Origin: Pseudomonadota bacterium
Lineage (GTDB): Bacteria; Cyanobacteriota; Vampirovibrionia; Obscuribacterales; Obscuribacteraceae
Direction: 5' to 3'
Length of the DNA stretch: 48,733 nucleotides
Assembly (NCBI GenBank): GCA_021324135.1
Contig: JAJPJO010000167.1
Location: 1 to 48,733, forward strand
Under the pieces are notes generated by a model. That model searched no databases, was not told the DNA's origin, and saw nothing but the letters and a program-made list of their open reading frames with translations. The translations under genes were made by a program, and so were the position numbers. Shown here piece by piece: positions 33,559 to 42,384 of the stretch (positions are counted from its first letter, which is position 1; every line of letters starts with the position of its first letter).

Positions 33559-33628
33559 TCTCCAACTTTCTCCATGCGTCGTGTTGTAACCAGATGAATG
33601 GTGTCGCATTCAGTACCACAGCCGTGCC

Positions 33629-34609
33629 TCAGAAGTTGAGCGTCTCCTTGCAGGCATGTACGACTCTTTCGGCATCAGGCAAGAAGTATCGCTCTTTCGA
33701 GAAATAAGGAATCGGAGCGTCATAACCGGTAACACGCTTAATGGGAGCCTCGAGATAGAGCAAGGCATGCTCGTTGATGCGGGCAATCAATTCAGCGCCG
33801 ATCCCGCAATTGCGCTGACCTTCATGAACGACGACGCAGCGGCCTGTCTTCATGACCGATTTGATCACCGTCTTATGATCCATCGGATTGACCGACAGCA
33901 AATCGACAATCTCGCACGACACGGCGTCATCCTCTTCCAGGCTCTCGGCTGCCTCAAGAACGGCACGCAGACTGGCGCCATATGAGACGATCGTTATATC
34001 GTCTCCGCTTTTCACCACTTGTGCCTGACCGATGGGCAGCGTTTCCATCTTTTCGGGCACCTCTTCGCGGAAGAGGCGGTAGCAGGCCTTGGGCTCCAGA
34101 TAAATGACCGGATCCGGATCTTGAATAGCGCTGTGCAACAGAGCTCTGGCATTGCGCGGTCCGGACGGGATAACCACCTTCAGCCCGGGAGTATGCACGT
34201 AATAGGCTTCGCGACTTTCGGAGTGATGCTCGAGGGCGCGGATGCCCCCGCCGTAAGGAGCGCGCATGACGAAAGGCAGATGGATTCTGCCGCGCGTGCG
34301 GTTGCGAAAGCGGGAGAGATGGCATTCGACCTGATGGAAGGCATAATAATCGAAGCCGGTAAACTGCATTTCGCAAACCGGCTTCAATCCGTATATCGAC
34401 ATTCCGATGGCCGTGCCGACAATCGCCGCTTCCGCCAGGGGAGTATCAATAACGCGCTTGTCGCCGAACTTCGAGAAGAGACCTTCGGTGATCCGGAAGA
34501 CGCCTTCATCCGGACCGACATCCTCGCCCATGACCACGACGCGATCGTCGCGTTCCATCGCTTCATGAAGAGCGAGATTGATCGCCTTAGCCATGTTTAT
34601 TTCAGCCAT
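33629..34609 (-). CDS. pdhB: Pyruvate dehydrogenase E1 component, beta subunit
   Basis: 326 residues, the normal length. Begins MAEINMAKAINLALHEAM, with GEDVG at about 28-32 and the transketolase C-domain at the end (GAELIARINEHALLYLEAPI, then TGYDAPIPY). With the alpha subunit it forms the alpha2beta2 thiamine-diphosphate decarboxylase that starts pyruvate oxidation. GGAGG precedes the ATG by 9 nt. The gene lies 47 bp after pdhA and 70 bp before the E2 start. Branched-chain oxo-acid dehydrogenase is the alternative, but the E1alpha motifs favour pyruvate. Confidence 0.93.
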   Translation of the reverse strand: MAEINMAKAINLALHEAMERDDRVVVMGEDVGPDEGVFRITEGLFSKFGDKRVIDTPLAEAAIVGTAIGMSIYGLKPVCEMQFTGFDYYAFHQVECHLSRFRNRTRGRIHLPFVMRAPYGGGIRALEHHSESREAYYVHTPGLKVVIPSGPRNARALLHSAIQDPDPVIYLEPKACYRLFREEVPEKMETLPIGQAQVVKSGDDITIVSYGASLRAVLEAAESLEEDDAVSCEIVDLLSVNPMDHKTVIKSVMKTGRCVVVHEGQRNCGIGAELIARINEHALLYLEAPIKRVTGYDAPIPYFSKERYFLPDAERVVHACKETLNF

Positions 34610-34656
34610 TTTGTTTTGCCTCCAAAAGCATTCATGGTTTCATTTAAACGATCGCC

Positions 34657-35799
34657 CTAAGACAGCGCACCGGTTTCGGTGCGCGTGCTCTTCTTGCCCT
34701 TGCGGTTGTTTTCTCTTTTCACATAGGCATCGAGCTCGTCTCGCTGTTCTTGCAAATACTGCGGAATATCGGCATAGACATAATCGATGATGTTAAACGG
34801 ATTCATCAGCTCGTCGCTCTTCGACATGGCCTCAGCCTTCTCTACTGCGGCTTTGACTTTGGCGTCGACTTCCGCCTCGATCTCGTCGAGTTGCTTGGCG
34901 GTCAAAACGCCCTTGGCCTGCAGATACTTGCTGAATCTGATCAAGGGCTCTTTCTTCATCCATTCATCGCACTCGGCGTCGCTTCTGTAGCGCTTCGGAT
35001 CGTCGGCGGTAGTGTGCGGCGTCACCCGATAGGTGAGACCTTCAATGAGAGTCGGACCCTCGCCGGCCCTGGCTCGGGCTACTGCCTCTTTAGTGGCCGC
35101 ATAAACGGCGAGGACGTCGTTGCCATCCACTCTTATGCCGGGGATGCCGTAAGCGATCGCCCTCTGGGCCACGGTTTCGCAATTCATCTGCCGGGTGAGC
35201 GGCACCGAAATGGCATATTGATTGTTCAGACAGATGAAGACTACCGGCGCCTTGAACACCGATGCGAAGTTGAGCGCCTCATGACAATCGCCCTCGGACG
35301 CGGCGCCGTCGCCGAAATAGGTAAGCACCACTTTCTTGTCGCCGCGGATGTTCATGGCCATGCCGATGCCGGCGGCGTGCGGCAATTGGCTGGCTATGGG
35401 AACGCAGACGGGAAGATCATTGACGCCCTCGGGCGGCCGCGTGCCTTCCTCAAAGCCGTTCCAGAACAAAATAATATTTTCAATCGGCCATCCTCTATAG
35501 AGCATGCCGGCAAGCTCGCGATAAGCCGGCACATGCCAATCGTCGCGATTGATGTTGACGATCGAGCCCATCGATATAGCCTCATGCCCGGCCGATTGCG
35601 GGAATGTGCCCAGGCGACCTTGACGCTGCATCTTCAGCATGCGCTCATCGGTGCGCCTGCCCATGAGCATGTAGCGATACATCGTCTTCAATGTCTCGGC
35701 TGGTATCTCAGGTTCCAATTTCTTGTCGAGATTGGCATTCTCATCGAGAATAGAGAGGTATTCGATCTTCTGGTGGATCTCGAGCGTTTTTCTCGGCAT
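34657..35799 (-). CDS. pdhA: Pyruvate dehydrogenase E1 component, alpha subunit
   Basis: 380 residues. The thiamine-diphosphate motif runs from GDGAASEGD (163-171) to NN (192-193). The N-terminal RQGRLGTFPQSAGHEA and the C-terminal phosphorylation-loop-like YRVTPHTTADDPKRYR are typical of bacterial PdhA of the Gram-positive/cyanobacterial type. It is the first gene of the pdhA-pdhB-pdhC-lpdA operon and divergent from lipA across 197 bp, which also holds a GAGACT stem-loop just upstream of the ribosome site. It decarboxylates pyruvate and passes the hydroxyethyl unit to E2. Confidence 0.93.
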   Translation of the reverse strand: MPRKTLEIHQKIEYLSILDENANLDKKLEPEIPAETLKTMYRYMLMGRRTDERMLKMQRQGRLGTFPQSAGHEAISMGSIVNINRDDWHVPAYRELAGMLYRGWPIENIILFWNGFEEGTRPPEGVNDLPVCVPIASQLPHAAGIGMAMNIRGDKKVVLTYFGDGAASEGDCHEALNFASVFKAPVVFICLNNQYAISVPLTRQMNCETVAQRAIAYGIPGIRVDGNDVLAVYAATKEAVARARAGEGPTLIEGLTYRVTPHTTADDPKRYRSDAECDEWMKKEPLIRFSKYLQAKGVLTAKQLDEIEAEVDAKVKAAVEKAEAMSKSDELMNPFNIIDYVYADIPQYLQEQRDELDAYVKRENNRKGKKSTRTETGALS

Positions 35800-35816
35800 C
35801 TTCTCTTACCTAAATG

Positions 35817-35832
35817 GAGACTTTGCAGTCTC
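35817..35832 (-). promoter_or_regulatory. Stem-loop immediately upstream of pdhA
   Basis: GAGACT (35817-35822) pairs with AGTCTC (35827-35832) with a 4-nt loop, 18 bp ahead of the pdhA ATG. It would lie in the 5' untranslated region and could affect initiation or be an operator. Confidence 0.35.
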
Positions 35833-35996
35833 GACCACAGACGCGAATTGCAATCGTCAAGCGGTATAAACTGTCTAAGCGCCGTTTACTTGACGAGCTT
35901 CAGTACACCATGAAAGTATGTCACACAGCTGAGGCCAGGGCCTACAAATAAGGTATGAAAAAAACGCTAAAACGTATTGTGCGAGCAGAAAGCTGA

Positions 35997-36926
35997 ATGA
36001 ATCATAAATATGCTGGCAATGATAACTCGACTGCGCAAGAGCCTGCGCGTGGGATGAAATCAGTGGGGCGCACCAAGCCCGATTGGCTCAAAGTGAGGCT
36101 GCCCTCCAGCGCAACTTATCGTAACGTCAAGATGCTGATCGAGGAGCACGAGCTGCACACGGTTTGTGAATCGGCAGCCTGTCCTAACCGCGGCGAATGC
36201 TGGTCGCGCTCGACGGCTACCTTTATGATTCTCGGCAACATATGCACGCGCAGCTGCGGCTTTTGCAACGTCATCACCGGCAAGCCCACCGAGCTGGATC
36301 TGGATGAACCGAGGCGGGTTGCCGAAGCGGTGCAACTGTTGAATTTAAAGTATGCGGTGATCACATCGGTTAATCGCGACGAGCTCAAAGACGGGGGCGC
36401 ATCCGTCTGGGTGGAAACCATCAAACAGGTGAGAAGACGGAACCCGGACACAAAAATCGAAGTGCTCATCCCCGACTTCTGCGGGAACTGGGAGGCATTG
36501 CAAGCGGTAATCGACGCCCGTCCGGATGTCCTGAACCACAACACCGAAACGGTGCCGCGTCTTTATTTGAAGGTTCGACCTCAAGGCAAATTCGCGCGCA
36601 GCATCGAGCTTTTGAAGCGGGCAAAGGAGCAGGGGATGCTCACCAAATCCGGTATCATGGTCGGGCTGGGCGAATCGAATGACGAAGTCCTGGATGTGAT
36701 GAGGGAATGGCGAAAGGTCGATCTGGACCTGGTGACCATCGGTCAATACATGCAACCGACCCTGAATCATCTGCCTGTCGATCGCTGGGTGACGCCCGAC
36801 GAGTTTCGCTTCTTTCATCAGGAAGGCATGAAGATGGGCTTTCAAAACGTCTTCTCCGGACCGCTCGTGCGCAGCAGCTATCATGCAGACGAGCAGTCGC
36901 AGCATGCCCTGGGCGAGGCGATTTAG
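35997..36926 (+). CDS. lipA: Lipoyl synthase
   Basis: 309 residues, radical SAM enzyme that inserts two sulfurs into octanoyl groups to make lipoyl cofactors. Auxiliary cluster CX4CX5C at Cys57/62/68 (CESAACPNRGEC), radical-SAM CX3CX2C at Cys83/87/90 (CTRSCGFC), and the C-terminal RSSYHADEQ with the Ser ligand. It is divergent from the pdh operon, whose E2 carries the lipoyl lysine. The ATG used has a weak ribosome site; an internal ATG at 36054 could be an alternative, since the first ~19 residues lack conserved content. No lipB is in the window. Confidence 0.96.
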   Translation: MNHKYAGNDNSTAQEPARGMKSVGRTKPDWLKVRLPSSATYRNVKMLIEEHELHTVCESAACPNRGECWSRSTATFMILGNICTRSCGFCNVITGKPTELDLDEPRRVAEAVQLLNLKYAVITSVNRDELKDGGASVWVETIKQVRRRNPDTKIEVLIPDFCGNWEALQAVIDARPDVLNHNTETVPRLYLKVRPQGKFARSIELLKRAKEQGMLTKSGIMVGLGESNDEVLDVMREWRKVDLDLVTIGQYMQPTLNHLPVDRWVTPDEFRFFHQEGMKMGFQNVFSGPLVRSSYHADEQSQHALGEAI

Positions 36927-36999
36927 AATTCTTTCGATTGCCATTCTTGTTGTTTGAATTCAAAACTACTACAATCTCGTCGATCAATGAGGGATATCG

Positions 37000-37758
37000 G
37001 TGGTGAGCGAAAAGTCGTTTGTCCTGAAGGAAGAGGAGCTGCCCTTTGCAGGCGGCGGCAGGAAGTTGCCGGTATTTGTCGTCGGCCCTGAGGAGGGCAG
37101 TCATCCCGGACTGATCCTGGTGCATGAAATATTCGGGCTGAACGATCACATAAGAGATGTAAGCCGCCGTTTTGCCGCTCAGGGTCTGCGCGTCTTCGCT
37201 CCCGATCTTTTTTTCGGCCGAGACGGTCTGCCCGAGGATAGAAATGATCTCGATGCCATGCGGGCTGTCTGGGCAAATATTCCCGATGAAGAGTTGATCA
37301 GTGATTTGAGACGATTGCATGCTTTTGCAGCCAGCAGAGACGATGTCATTGCCGAGACGATAGGAGCGATCGGTTATTGCATGGGCGGCGCCATCGCCTT
37401 CATGTTTGCTTGCTCCTTACCGCACATCGCCTTCGTTATCGATTATTACGGGCGCATACGCTATCCCCAGCTGAGCGCAAACAAACCAAGGCATCCGATT
37501 GAGTATTTGAGAGGAAACGTCTGCCCGGTGCTCGGTCTTTTTTCCGGCGTCGATCCGCTCATCCCCCAGGAAGACGTGGACTTGTTCCACGAGACCCTGA
37601 AGAAATGCAGCCCCGATCTTGTCGTTAAGGTCTATCCGAACGCACCGCATGCATTTTTCAACGATCAGAGAGAGAATTATGATAAAGAGGCGGCTGATGA
37701 TGCCTGGGCGTTGACGCTTGAATTTATCGAACGCCAGGTCGTGGTCAAGCAACAGTAA
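37000..37758 (+). CDS. Dienelactone-hydrolase-family enzyme
   Basis: 252 residues with the Cys-type triad: GYCMGG (nucleophile Cys127), Asp in GVDPLIP (185) and His in PHAFFND (217). HEIFGLNDHIRD near 42-53 is also typical. Such alpha/beta hydrolases open dienelactones in aromatic breakdown, but most family members act on other esters and the natural substrate here is unknown. The start is GTG at 37000 or the next GTG at 37003, with GAGGG 6 nt before the first. No aromatic-degradation genes are nearby. The next gene follows after 11 bp. Confidence 0.9.
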   Translation: MVSEKSFVLKEEELPFAGGGRKLPVFVVGPEEGSHPGLILVHEIFGLNDHIRDVSRRFAAQGLRVFAPDLFFGRDGLPEDRNDLDAMRAVWANIPDEELISDLRRLHAFAASRDDVIAETIGAIGYCMGGAIAFMFACSLPHIAFVIDYYGRIRYPQLSANKPRHPIEYLRGNVCPVLGLFSGVDPLIPQEDVDLFHETLKKCSPDLVVKVYPNAPHAFFNDQRENYDKEAADDAWALTLEFIERQVVVKQQ

Positions 37759-37769
37759 GCGAGAGAAAT

Positions 37770-38603
37770 TTGCCACACGCTATAAAAGGACGAGTAAGCG
37801 CTTTAGTGCTCATACAGCTTTGCGTGTTTCTGCTCTTGTGCGCTGCCAGTGAAGCGAAGCGCAGCGACTGGCAAGAGGATGAAGACGGCGGCGATGGCAG
37901 TGTGCAGACCGCCGAAGGAAGGACCGTGCTCAAGCTGGGCGTGAAGCACTCAATCAATCTCACCGCCATACCCGATAAATTGCAGCCCGGCTCCATCTTC
38001 GATGAGCGATTGTTGCAGCAGAATCAGCACCTTATATGGTATCAGATACCGAAGTGGCTGGCAGGCAAGTGGCAACGCGAACAAGAGACGACTGTTTTTT
38101 CTTATGACTATGAATCACGGCAGAGCGACCGGCAAAAGCATAGATTCACATCGAGGCAGACAGCCGATTTCGGCGTTCAAAAAGACAAAGCGGGCAACAT
38201 CTGGCACTGTAATCTGGCCTCGGCCGGGGTTTCCGATCGAGGCAGTTACAGATCGATCGCGCTTGTGCGCTTGCAGGAGCCATTACAGGTCAGCGCCGAT
38301 CAGTTGACTTTGAAGGAAGTCTTTACCGTGGTGAATGTCGCCAAGGAAACGAACGTGATTATGGAATCGTATTCCCTCGAGTCTCTGACGAGGTACAAAC
38401 CGATCAGCGACGGCAATGTGGAAACATCAATGTCCATGAAGATCTACAACGCCGACGGTTCTGCTAAAAAACTGCAGGAGAATGTCGCCTACGATCGACG
38501 CATAGGACCCATGGATGTCGTCGACAAATACAAAGGCAAAGACGTGCGGGCTGATTTCGAGCAGTTTTTGCTCGAGGGCAATCAAGGCGGCCCGGCCCCT
38601 TAA
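37770..38603 (+). CDS. Exported protein of unknown function
   Basis: 277 residues from a TTG start; the reading MPHAIKGRVSALVLIQLCVFLLLCAASEAK has a positive N-region, a hydrophobic core and a plausible signal-peptidase site, which a later GTG would lose. The mature part is rich in beta-like alternation with Trp/Arg/Tyr (LIWYQIPKWLAGKWQREQET, FSYDYESRQSDRQKHRF, GNIWHCNLASAGVSDRGSYR) and resembles a lipocalin-like or barrel fold by feel only. No family is recognised. It is 11 bp after the hydrolase stop, so probably co-transcribed. Confidence 0.7.
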   Translation: MPHAIKGRVSALVLIQLCVFLLLCAASEAKRSDWQEDEDGGDGSVQTAEGRTVLKLGVKHSINLTAIPDKLQPGSIFDERLLQQNQHLIWYQIPKWLAGKWQREQETTVFSYDYESRQSDRQKHRFTSRQTADFGVQKDKAGNIWHCNLASAGVSDRGSYRSIALVRLQEPLQVSADQLTLKEVFTVVNVAKETNVIMESYSLESLTRYKPISDGNVETSMSMKIYNADGSAKKLQENVAYDRRIGPMDVVDKYKGKDVRADFEQFLLEGNQGGPAP

Positions 38604-38642
38604 GTGAGCCGGAGCAGAAATGGGGAACCTGCGGTCGTCCGG

Positions 38643-38664
38643 ATCGCCCTCATGCCAGGGCGAT
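38643..38664. terminator. Hairpin between convergent genes, probable bidirectional terminator
   Basis: ATCGCCCT (38643-38650) pairs perfectly with AGGGCGAT (38657-38664) over a 6-nt loop. It lies between the stop of the exported protein (38603) and the stop of the DUF1501 gene (38666). No strong T-run follows on either side. Confidence 0.5.
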
Positions 38665-38665
38665 A

Positions 38666-39907
38666 TCATGCCTGAATAAATGGATTACCTTTGCCCTGGA
38701 AATTAGGAAATATCTCGCCCAGATCTTTTTTGGCAATGCCTACTTGCTCGCTCAAGACGGCACTCAAAATCGATCGGAAGTCGGTCGTTATCGGCAGGTC
38801 TCTTTGTTCGTAAAGGGCATTGGCGGCCAGACCACTCCAGCGGCCGTACACCTTGCCACCGGGTATGGTGCCGCCCATCAACCAGATGACGTTGCCGTGA
38901 CCGTGATCCGTGCCATTGTTGACGTTTTGTTTGACCGTCCTGCCGAATTCAGACATCACCACGATCGTCGTGTCGTGAAAGAGCGGACCGAGGCCGTTGA
39001 TCAAATCGGCCAGACCGCCGCCCAATGGAGCCAGCCGCCTGGCCAGATTTCCTCTGCCTGCGCCCTGAGCGACATGCGTATCCCAGCCGCCGAAATCAAG
39101 GAAGACGACGCGAATGAATGGTGCTCTGCGCAAAAGTTTTGCCAGTTGTCTTCCCCAGGGGTCGTTTGAGCGCAAAAGCGGGGCGCCGTGATTAGCGGAC
39201 AATTGCTCCTTGTCGGAGTCGGCTGCTTTCAGATCCTTATTGATCTCGTTGCGCGCCGTCAGCCCTTCCTGGAAAGCGCGACACAGCTCATCCTGCTGGT
39301 TGGAGTAGAGATCGTGGAACAAGCTCTGGATGGCGGGATTATCGAGGCTCGATTTGACCGGCTCGACCCGACTGGTAATCGTGGCGATCTGAGCCGGTCC
39401 GGAAAAGATGCGGGGCAGAACCGGACCGATGTTCAGTGCCTTTATCGGCGCATCCTTTAGAGCCAAGTGACTGACGACGCGATTGAGCCAGCCTGTGGTC
39501 AATGCTCGCTTACCGGGCATGCCGGTCTCCATGTAGTCCTGCGCCTGAAAGTGAGAGCGCGTCGGATCGGGCGATCCGCTGGCATGGAAGAACGCCAGCT
39601 TCTTCTCCTGCCAAACGGGCAGCAAAGGCTCGAGGGCGGGATGCAAGCCGAAGTGGTTGTCCAGTTTGATCAGACCGCCTTCGCTTCCTGGTGGTGCCAC
39701 GGCTATTTGCGGCCTGAGGTCATAATATAGAGAATCGGCATAAGGCGCGACAATGCTCAAACCGTCCACGGCACCGCGAAGCAGTATGACTATGAGGCGC
39801 CGATCGGTTTGCTTCTGGGTGCTGTCGAGCGCCAGGCATCGCAAGCCGGGAATCATCAGGGACAAAGAGGAAATGCCCGCCAGTTTTATAAATTCTCGTC
39901 TGTTCAT
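38666..39907 (-). CDS. DUF1501-family protein with Tat signal
   Basis: 413 residues. MNRREFIKLAGISSLSLMIP contains a twin-arginine signal (RREF), so it is probably exported folded, perhaps with a metal centre. The body shows DUF1501 features: VILLRGAVDGLSIVAPYADS, FLDFGGWDTHVAQGAGRGN, VVMSEFGRT and NGTDHGHGNVIW, related to the alkaline-phosphatase/sulfatase superfamily. The family is widespread beside DUF1800; the reaction is unestablished. The DUF1800 gene ends 32 bp upstream of this start on the same strand, so they form a pair. Confidence 0.93.
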   Translation of the reverse strand: MNRREFIKLAGISSLSLMIPGLRCLALDSTQKQTDRRLIVILLRGAVDGLSIVAPYADSLYYDLRPQIAVAPPGSEGGLIKLDNHFGLHPALEPLLPVWQEKKLAFFHASGSPDPTRSHFQAQDYMETGMPGKRALTTGWLNRVVSHLALKDAPIKALNIGPVLPRIFSGPAQIATITSRVEPVKSSLDNPAIQSLFHDLYSNQQDELCRAFQEGLTARNEINKDLKAADSDKEQLSANHGAPLLRSNDPWGRQLAKLLRRAPFIRVVFLDFGGWDTHVAQGAGRGNLARRLAPLGGGLADLINGLGPLFHDTTIVVMSEFGRTVKQNVNNGTDHGHGNVIWLMGGTIPGGKVYGRWSGLAANALYEQRDLPITTDFRSILSAVLSEQVGIAKKDLGEIFPNFQGKGNPFIQA

Positions 39908-39939
39908 TCTGTCCTCATCCGCTGCGGCGCATCGGCCGT

Positions 39940-41643
39940 TCAGTAATGCATAAAGTCGGGACTGCCGAGGAGGGCGCCGGCCCTTAGTTTGGCCGGCGCG
40001 CTTTCCACTGTGGCAAGAGTATGCTGCGAGAAGCTGGTATCACCCATGGTGGCGATGATCTGTCTGTAATCGGGGGGCTTCATGCTCACGCCTTTGAAAC
40101 GACCGGAGCCAATCTGGCAGGCAAAATCGATGCGGCGCAGCAAAGCGTCTTCGTCCAGCCAGGCATCTTTTGTATTCTTATAACCGTCAGGGGTGAGGCA
40201 GCCATATACACGTTCGCCCTGCGAGTTTAAAAACGAGCTCAGCCGATCGCAATCCTCGAGGTTAGCGTCCACCACTCTCAATGACGAAACGGCATAGCGG
40301 AGAGGCGATTTGTATTTTGCCCTCATATTTTGAGGCTGCCAAAATTCTTTACTGTTCAGCAACTCCCTTACCACTGCCCTGATATCGCCGTCGCTCGACA
40401 GAAAGGTTTTGCTCAGTCGATCGACAAGCGCGGCCGGCGGGCGATCGCAAATGAAGTATTGAGCAAGCTGGTAGCAGATGTGGTGCGCAGTCGAGGGGTG
40501 TCGCGAAAGTATATCGAGAGCTTGCTCGATCTCTGCTTGACCTGAGCCGGTAATTTTATGCCCTAAGAGGAGCTTATCGCCGAAGTCATGCTGTTTCTTG
40601 TTGAAATAGGCGCCGTAACGTCCAATTCGATCCAGACCCTTCGAGGTGGCAAGTCCTCTGGTTCGCATGTGCGTGGCGATGGTCAAGCCGGTGAGCACGC
40701 GGGCAAGTTCGATCACGTCCTTTTGAGTGTAGCCGCCGTCCACTCCAAGGGTGTGCAACTCCATGAGCTCGCGGGCATAGTTCTCATTGACGTTGCCTGG
40801 TGAGGCGCGATTCTGAGAATTGTCGAGGTAGAAGAGCATGGCCGGGTGGTAGCAGGTAGCCCGGAGCAGATCGCGAAACTTGCCCAGAACGTGCGGTCTG
40901 ATCGCTTCCTCTACATAGGGACCCACGAGTATGCCGTCATATTCCTTTCCAATCCAAACATTGAAGTGGTTGAACCAAAACTCGGTCATGACCGCCTCGA
41001 GCTGCCGAGGACTGTCCACGTCGCGCATCAATTTTGAGAGGATGAAGCGGCGCTGAGTATTTCTGAATAAATCCGAGACCGGTGTGGACGACGCCCCGGT
41101 CGCTGGCGGCGCCTGGCTCGGCGGCTTGCCTTGATCGCCGGCACCGCCGGTGGTTACGACCTCGGGGATGCTTCCACGCTCAGCACCACCAGTGGTGGCG
41201 GCCTTCGCCCCGCTCCGGTCGCCGCCGGCAGTCATTTCCTCAGGCGGCGCGCCGGCGGTGATTTTGCCGGACGCCTGGCTCTGGCGCCGTTCGTTCAACC
41301 TGGCGCGCTCGGCTTGAAACGATTGAAACAATCGCAATAAATCTTCATTGCTTTCCCGCCTTATCTCCGATTCAGATAAGAGGGCGATTACATTTTTGCT
41401 TTCTTGAATTTGCTCGGGGTGCAGTTGTTCTTCGATAAAGTCCCTGGCGCCCCATTTCTTCAGCCTGCTCAGATCGCCCGGCCGCGGTCCGAAGGTAGCC
41501 CGATTGAGCAAATGAATCGCTTCGGCATCACTTAAGGCTTCATTCTCCTGCACGGCCAGGACGGGCCCGATCGGGCAAGTTTGGCAGAAGGCTATGGTAA
41601 GAGCGAGGAGGATGGTGGGAAAGAGAAGATGCGTTTTTGACAT
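39940..41643 (-). CDS. DUF1800-family exported protein
   Basis: 567 residues with a signal peptide (MSKTHLLFPTILLALTIAFC, then a clear cleavage-like VLAVQ). Family signature LLNRATFGPRPGDLSRLKKWG is at about 45-65; later NYARELMELHTLGVDGGYTQKD and a C-terminal region with YKSPLRYAVSSLR. A Gly/Ala/Thr/Pro-rich low-complexity stretch of ~70 residues (about 120-190) interrupts it, containing GGA/TTGGA-type runs; this looks like an insertion or linker rather than a domain. Usual partner of DUF1501, which follows. Both are exported; molecular function unknown. Confidence 0.92.
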   Translation of the reverse strand: MSKTHLLFPTILLALTIAFCQTCPIGPVLAVQENEALSDAEAIHLLNRATFGPRPGDLSRLKKWGARDFIEEQLHPEQIQESKNVIALLSESEIRRESNEDLLRLFQSFQAERARLNERRQSQASGKITAGAPPEEMTAGGDRSGAKAATTGGAERGSIPEVVTTGGAGDQGKPPSQAPPATGASSTPVSDLFRNTQRRFILSKLMRDVDSPRQLEAVMTEFWFNHFNVWIGKEYDGILVGPYVEEAIRPHVLGKFRDLLRATCYHPAMLFYLDNSQNRASPGNVNENYARELMELHTLGVDGGYTQKDVIELARVLTGLTIATHMRTRGLATSKGLDRIGRYGAYFNKKQHDFGDKLLLGHKITGSGQAEIEQALDILSRHPSTAHHICYQLAQYFICDRPPAALVDRLSKTFLSSDGDIRAVVRELLNSKEFWQPQNMRAKYKSPLRYAVSSLRVVDANLEDCDRLSSFLNSQGERVYGCLTPDGYKNTKDAWLDEDALLRRIDFACQIGSGRFKGVSMKPPDYRQIIATMGDTSFSQHTLATVESAPAKLRAGALLGSPDFMHY

Positions 41644-41753
41644 GGTTGAGTTACTTGTCCGGCATATTTTCCCTCTTCATTTAAATACCCGGCCGATGCA
41701 TTTTGATCACTGACAGGGAGCGAGAATACGTCCTGGTTGCAACCGGCCAATTT

Positions 41754-41797
41754 CTCATCACAAGTTCATCACAACTTCATCACATGTCCGTCACACT
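41754..41797 (+). promoter_or_regulatory. Four direct repeats at exactly 11-bp spacing (TCACA array)
   Basis: 11-mers CTCATCACAAG, TTCATCACAAC, TTCATCACATG and TCCGTCACACT start at 41754, 41765, 41776 and 41787. The core TCACA falls at 41758, 41769, 41780 and 41791. Helical-turn spacing of direct repeats is the format of OmpR/PhoB-family response-regulator sites (7-bp boxes with 4-bp spacers). It ends 36 bp before the -35 of the SRPBCC gene promoter. Confidence 0.7.
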
Positions 41798-41813
41798 GTG
41801 ATTTCGACAGTGT
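41793..41813 (+). promoter_or_regulatory. Inverted repeat overlapping the end of the TCACA array
   Basis: ACACTGT (41793-41799) and ACAGTGT (41807-41813) are perfect inverted arms with a 7-nt spacer; TCACACTGTGA (41791-41801) is itself palindromic, echoing CRP/FNR-type half-sites. It may be a second regulator's operator between the array and the promoter. Confidence 0.35.
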
Positions 41814-41833
41814 TACACATGCAAAAAATTTGT

Positions 41834-41863
41834 TTGTACAAAATTCGAAAACAGGACTATACT
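41834..41863 (+). promoter_or_regulatory. Promoter of the SRPBCC gene
   Basis: TTGTAC (41834-41839) and TATACT (41858-41863; 5 of 6 matches to -10) are separated by 18 bp. The predicted start is about 25 nt before the ATG at 41896. Confidence 0.55.
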
Positions 41864-41895
41864 CATGCCCTGCTCAATGGCGAGGTATCCAAATA

Positions 41896-42384
41896 ATGAG
41901 TACAGCAGTTGCAGTTCCAGTTGAGGTAGCATTGCCGCCCATATCATGGAGCACTTTTATAAATGCTCCGGTAGAGACGGTATATGCAATGCTCACCACT
42001 GAGGAAGGCTGGAACGGTTGGTTCACAACCGAGTGCAAGATCGATCTCAGAGCCGGTGGAAACATCGACTTCGTCTGGAGAAACTGGGCACTTAATCATA
42101 TGGATTTTGAAGATGGCGGCACCATATTAGAGGTTGTGCCAAACGAAAAGTTCTCCTTTACCTGGCACCGGGAGTTCAACCCGACGACCGTGACCTTTAC
42201 ACTTCACAGACTGGGTGAAGGGACCGTTCTGGAGCTCACCGATTCCGGCTATAACTCGCAGGCAATGGGACCCGACTTGAGTGGCTTTGCCGGCTGCTCC
42301 GTGGGTTGGGGCGAGATCATAACCCTATTGAAAGTATATATTGAACACGGTATTACATACGGTGCAGTGCCGATCGCGTCCTGA
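41896..42384 (+). CDS. SRPBCC / AHSA1-like protein
   Basis: 162 residues from the ATG at 41896 (GAGG about 10 nt upstream). A longer frame reaches back to 41737 but runs through the promoter and the repeat array and is rejected. The START-like SRPBCC signature is clear: FINAPVETVYAMLTTEEGWNGWFTTE, the DGGTILEVVPNEKFSFTWH strand pair and a C-terminal helix GWGEIITLLKVYIEHG. The family binds hydrophobic ligands or activates Hsp90 in eukaryotes; the bacterial role is unclear. Strong apparent upstream control suggests expression tied to an environmental signal. Confidence 0.85.
   Translation: MSTAVAVPVEVALPPISWSTFINAPVETVYAMLTTEEGWNGWFTTECKIDLRAGGNIDFVWRNWALNHMDFEDGGTILEVVPNEKFSFTWHREFNPTTVTFTLHRLGEGTVLELTDSGYNSQAMGPDLSGFAGCSVGWGEIITLLKVYIEHGITYGAVPIAS

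Noticed and set aside
33559..33609. Extended N-terminus of the E2 subunit
   Set aside because: The 17 extra residues precede the conserved lipoyl-domain start and have no ribosome site; the ATG at 33558 is preferred.
41737..42384. Longer SRPBCC reading frame starting at 41737
   Set aside because: It would translate through the TCACA array, the inverted repeat and the promoter; the ATG at 41896 fits the family start.
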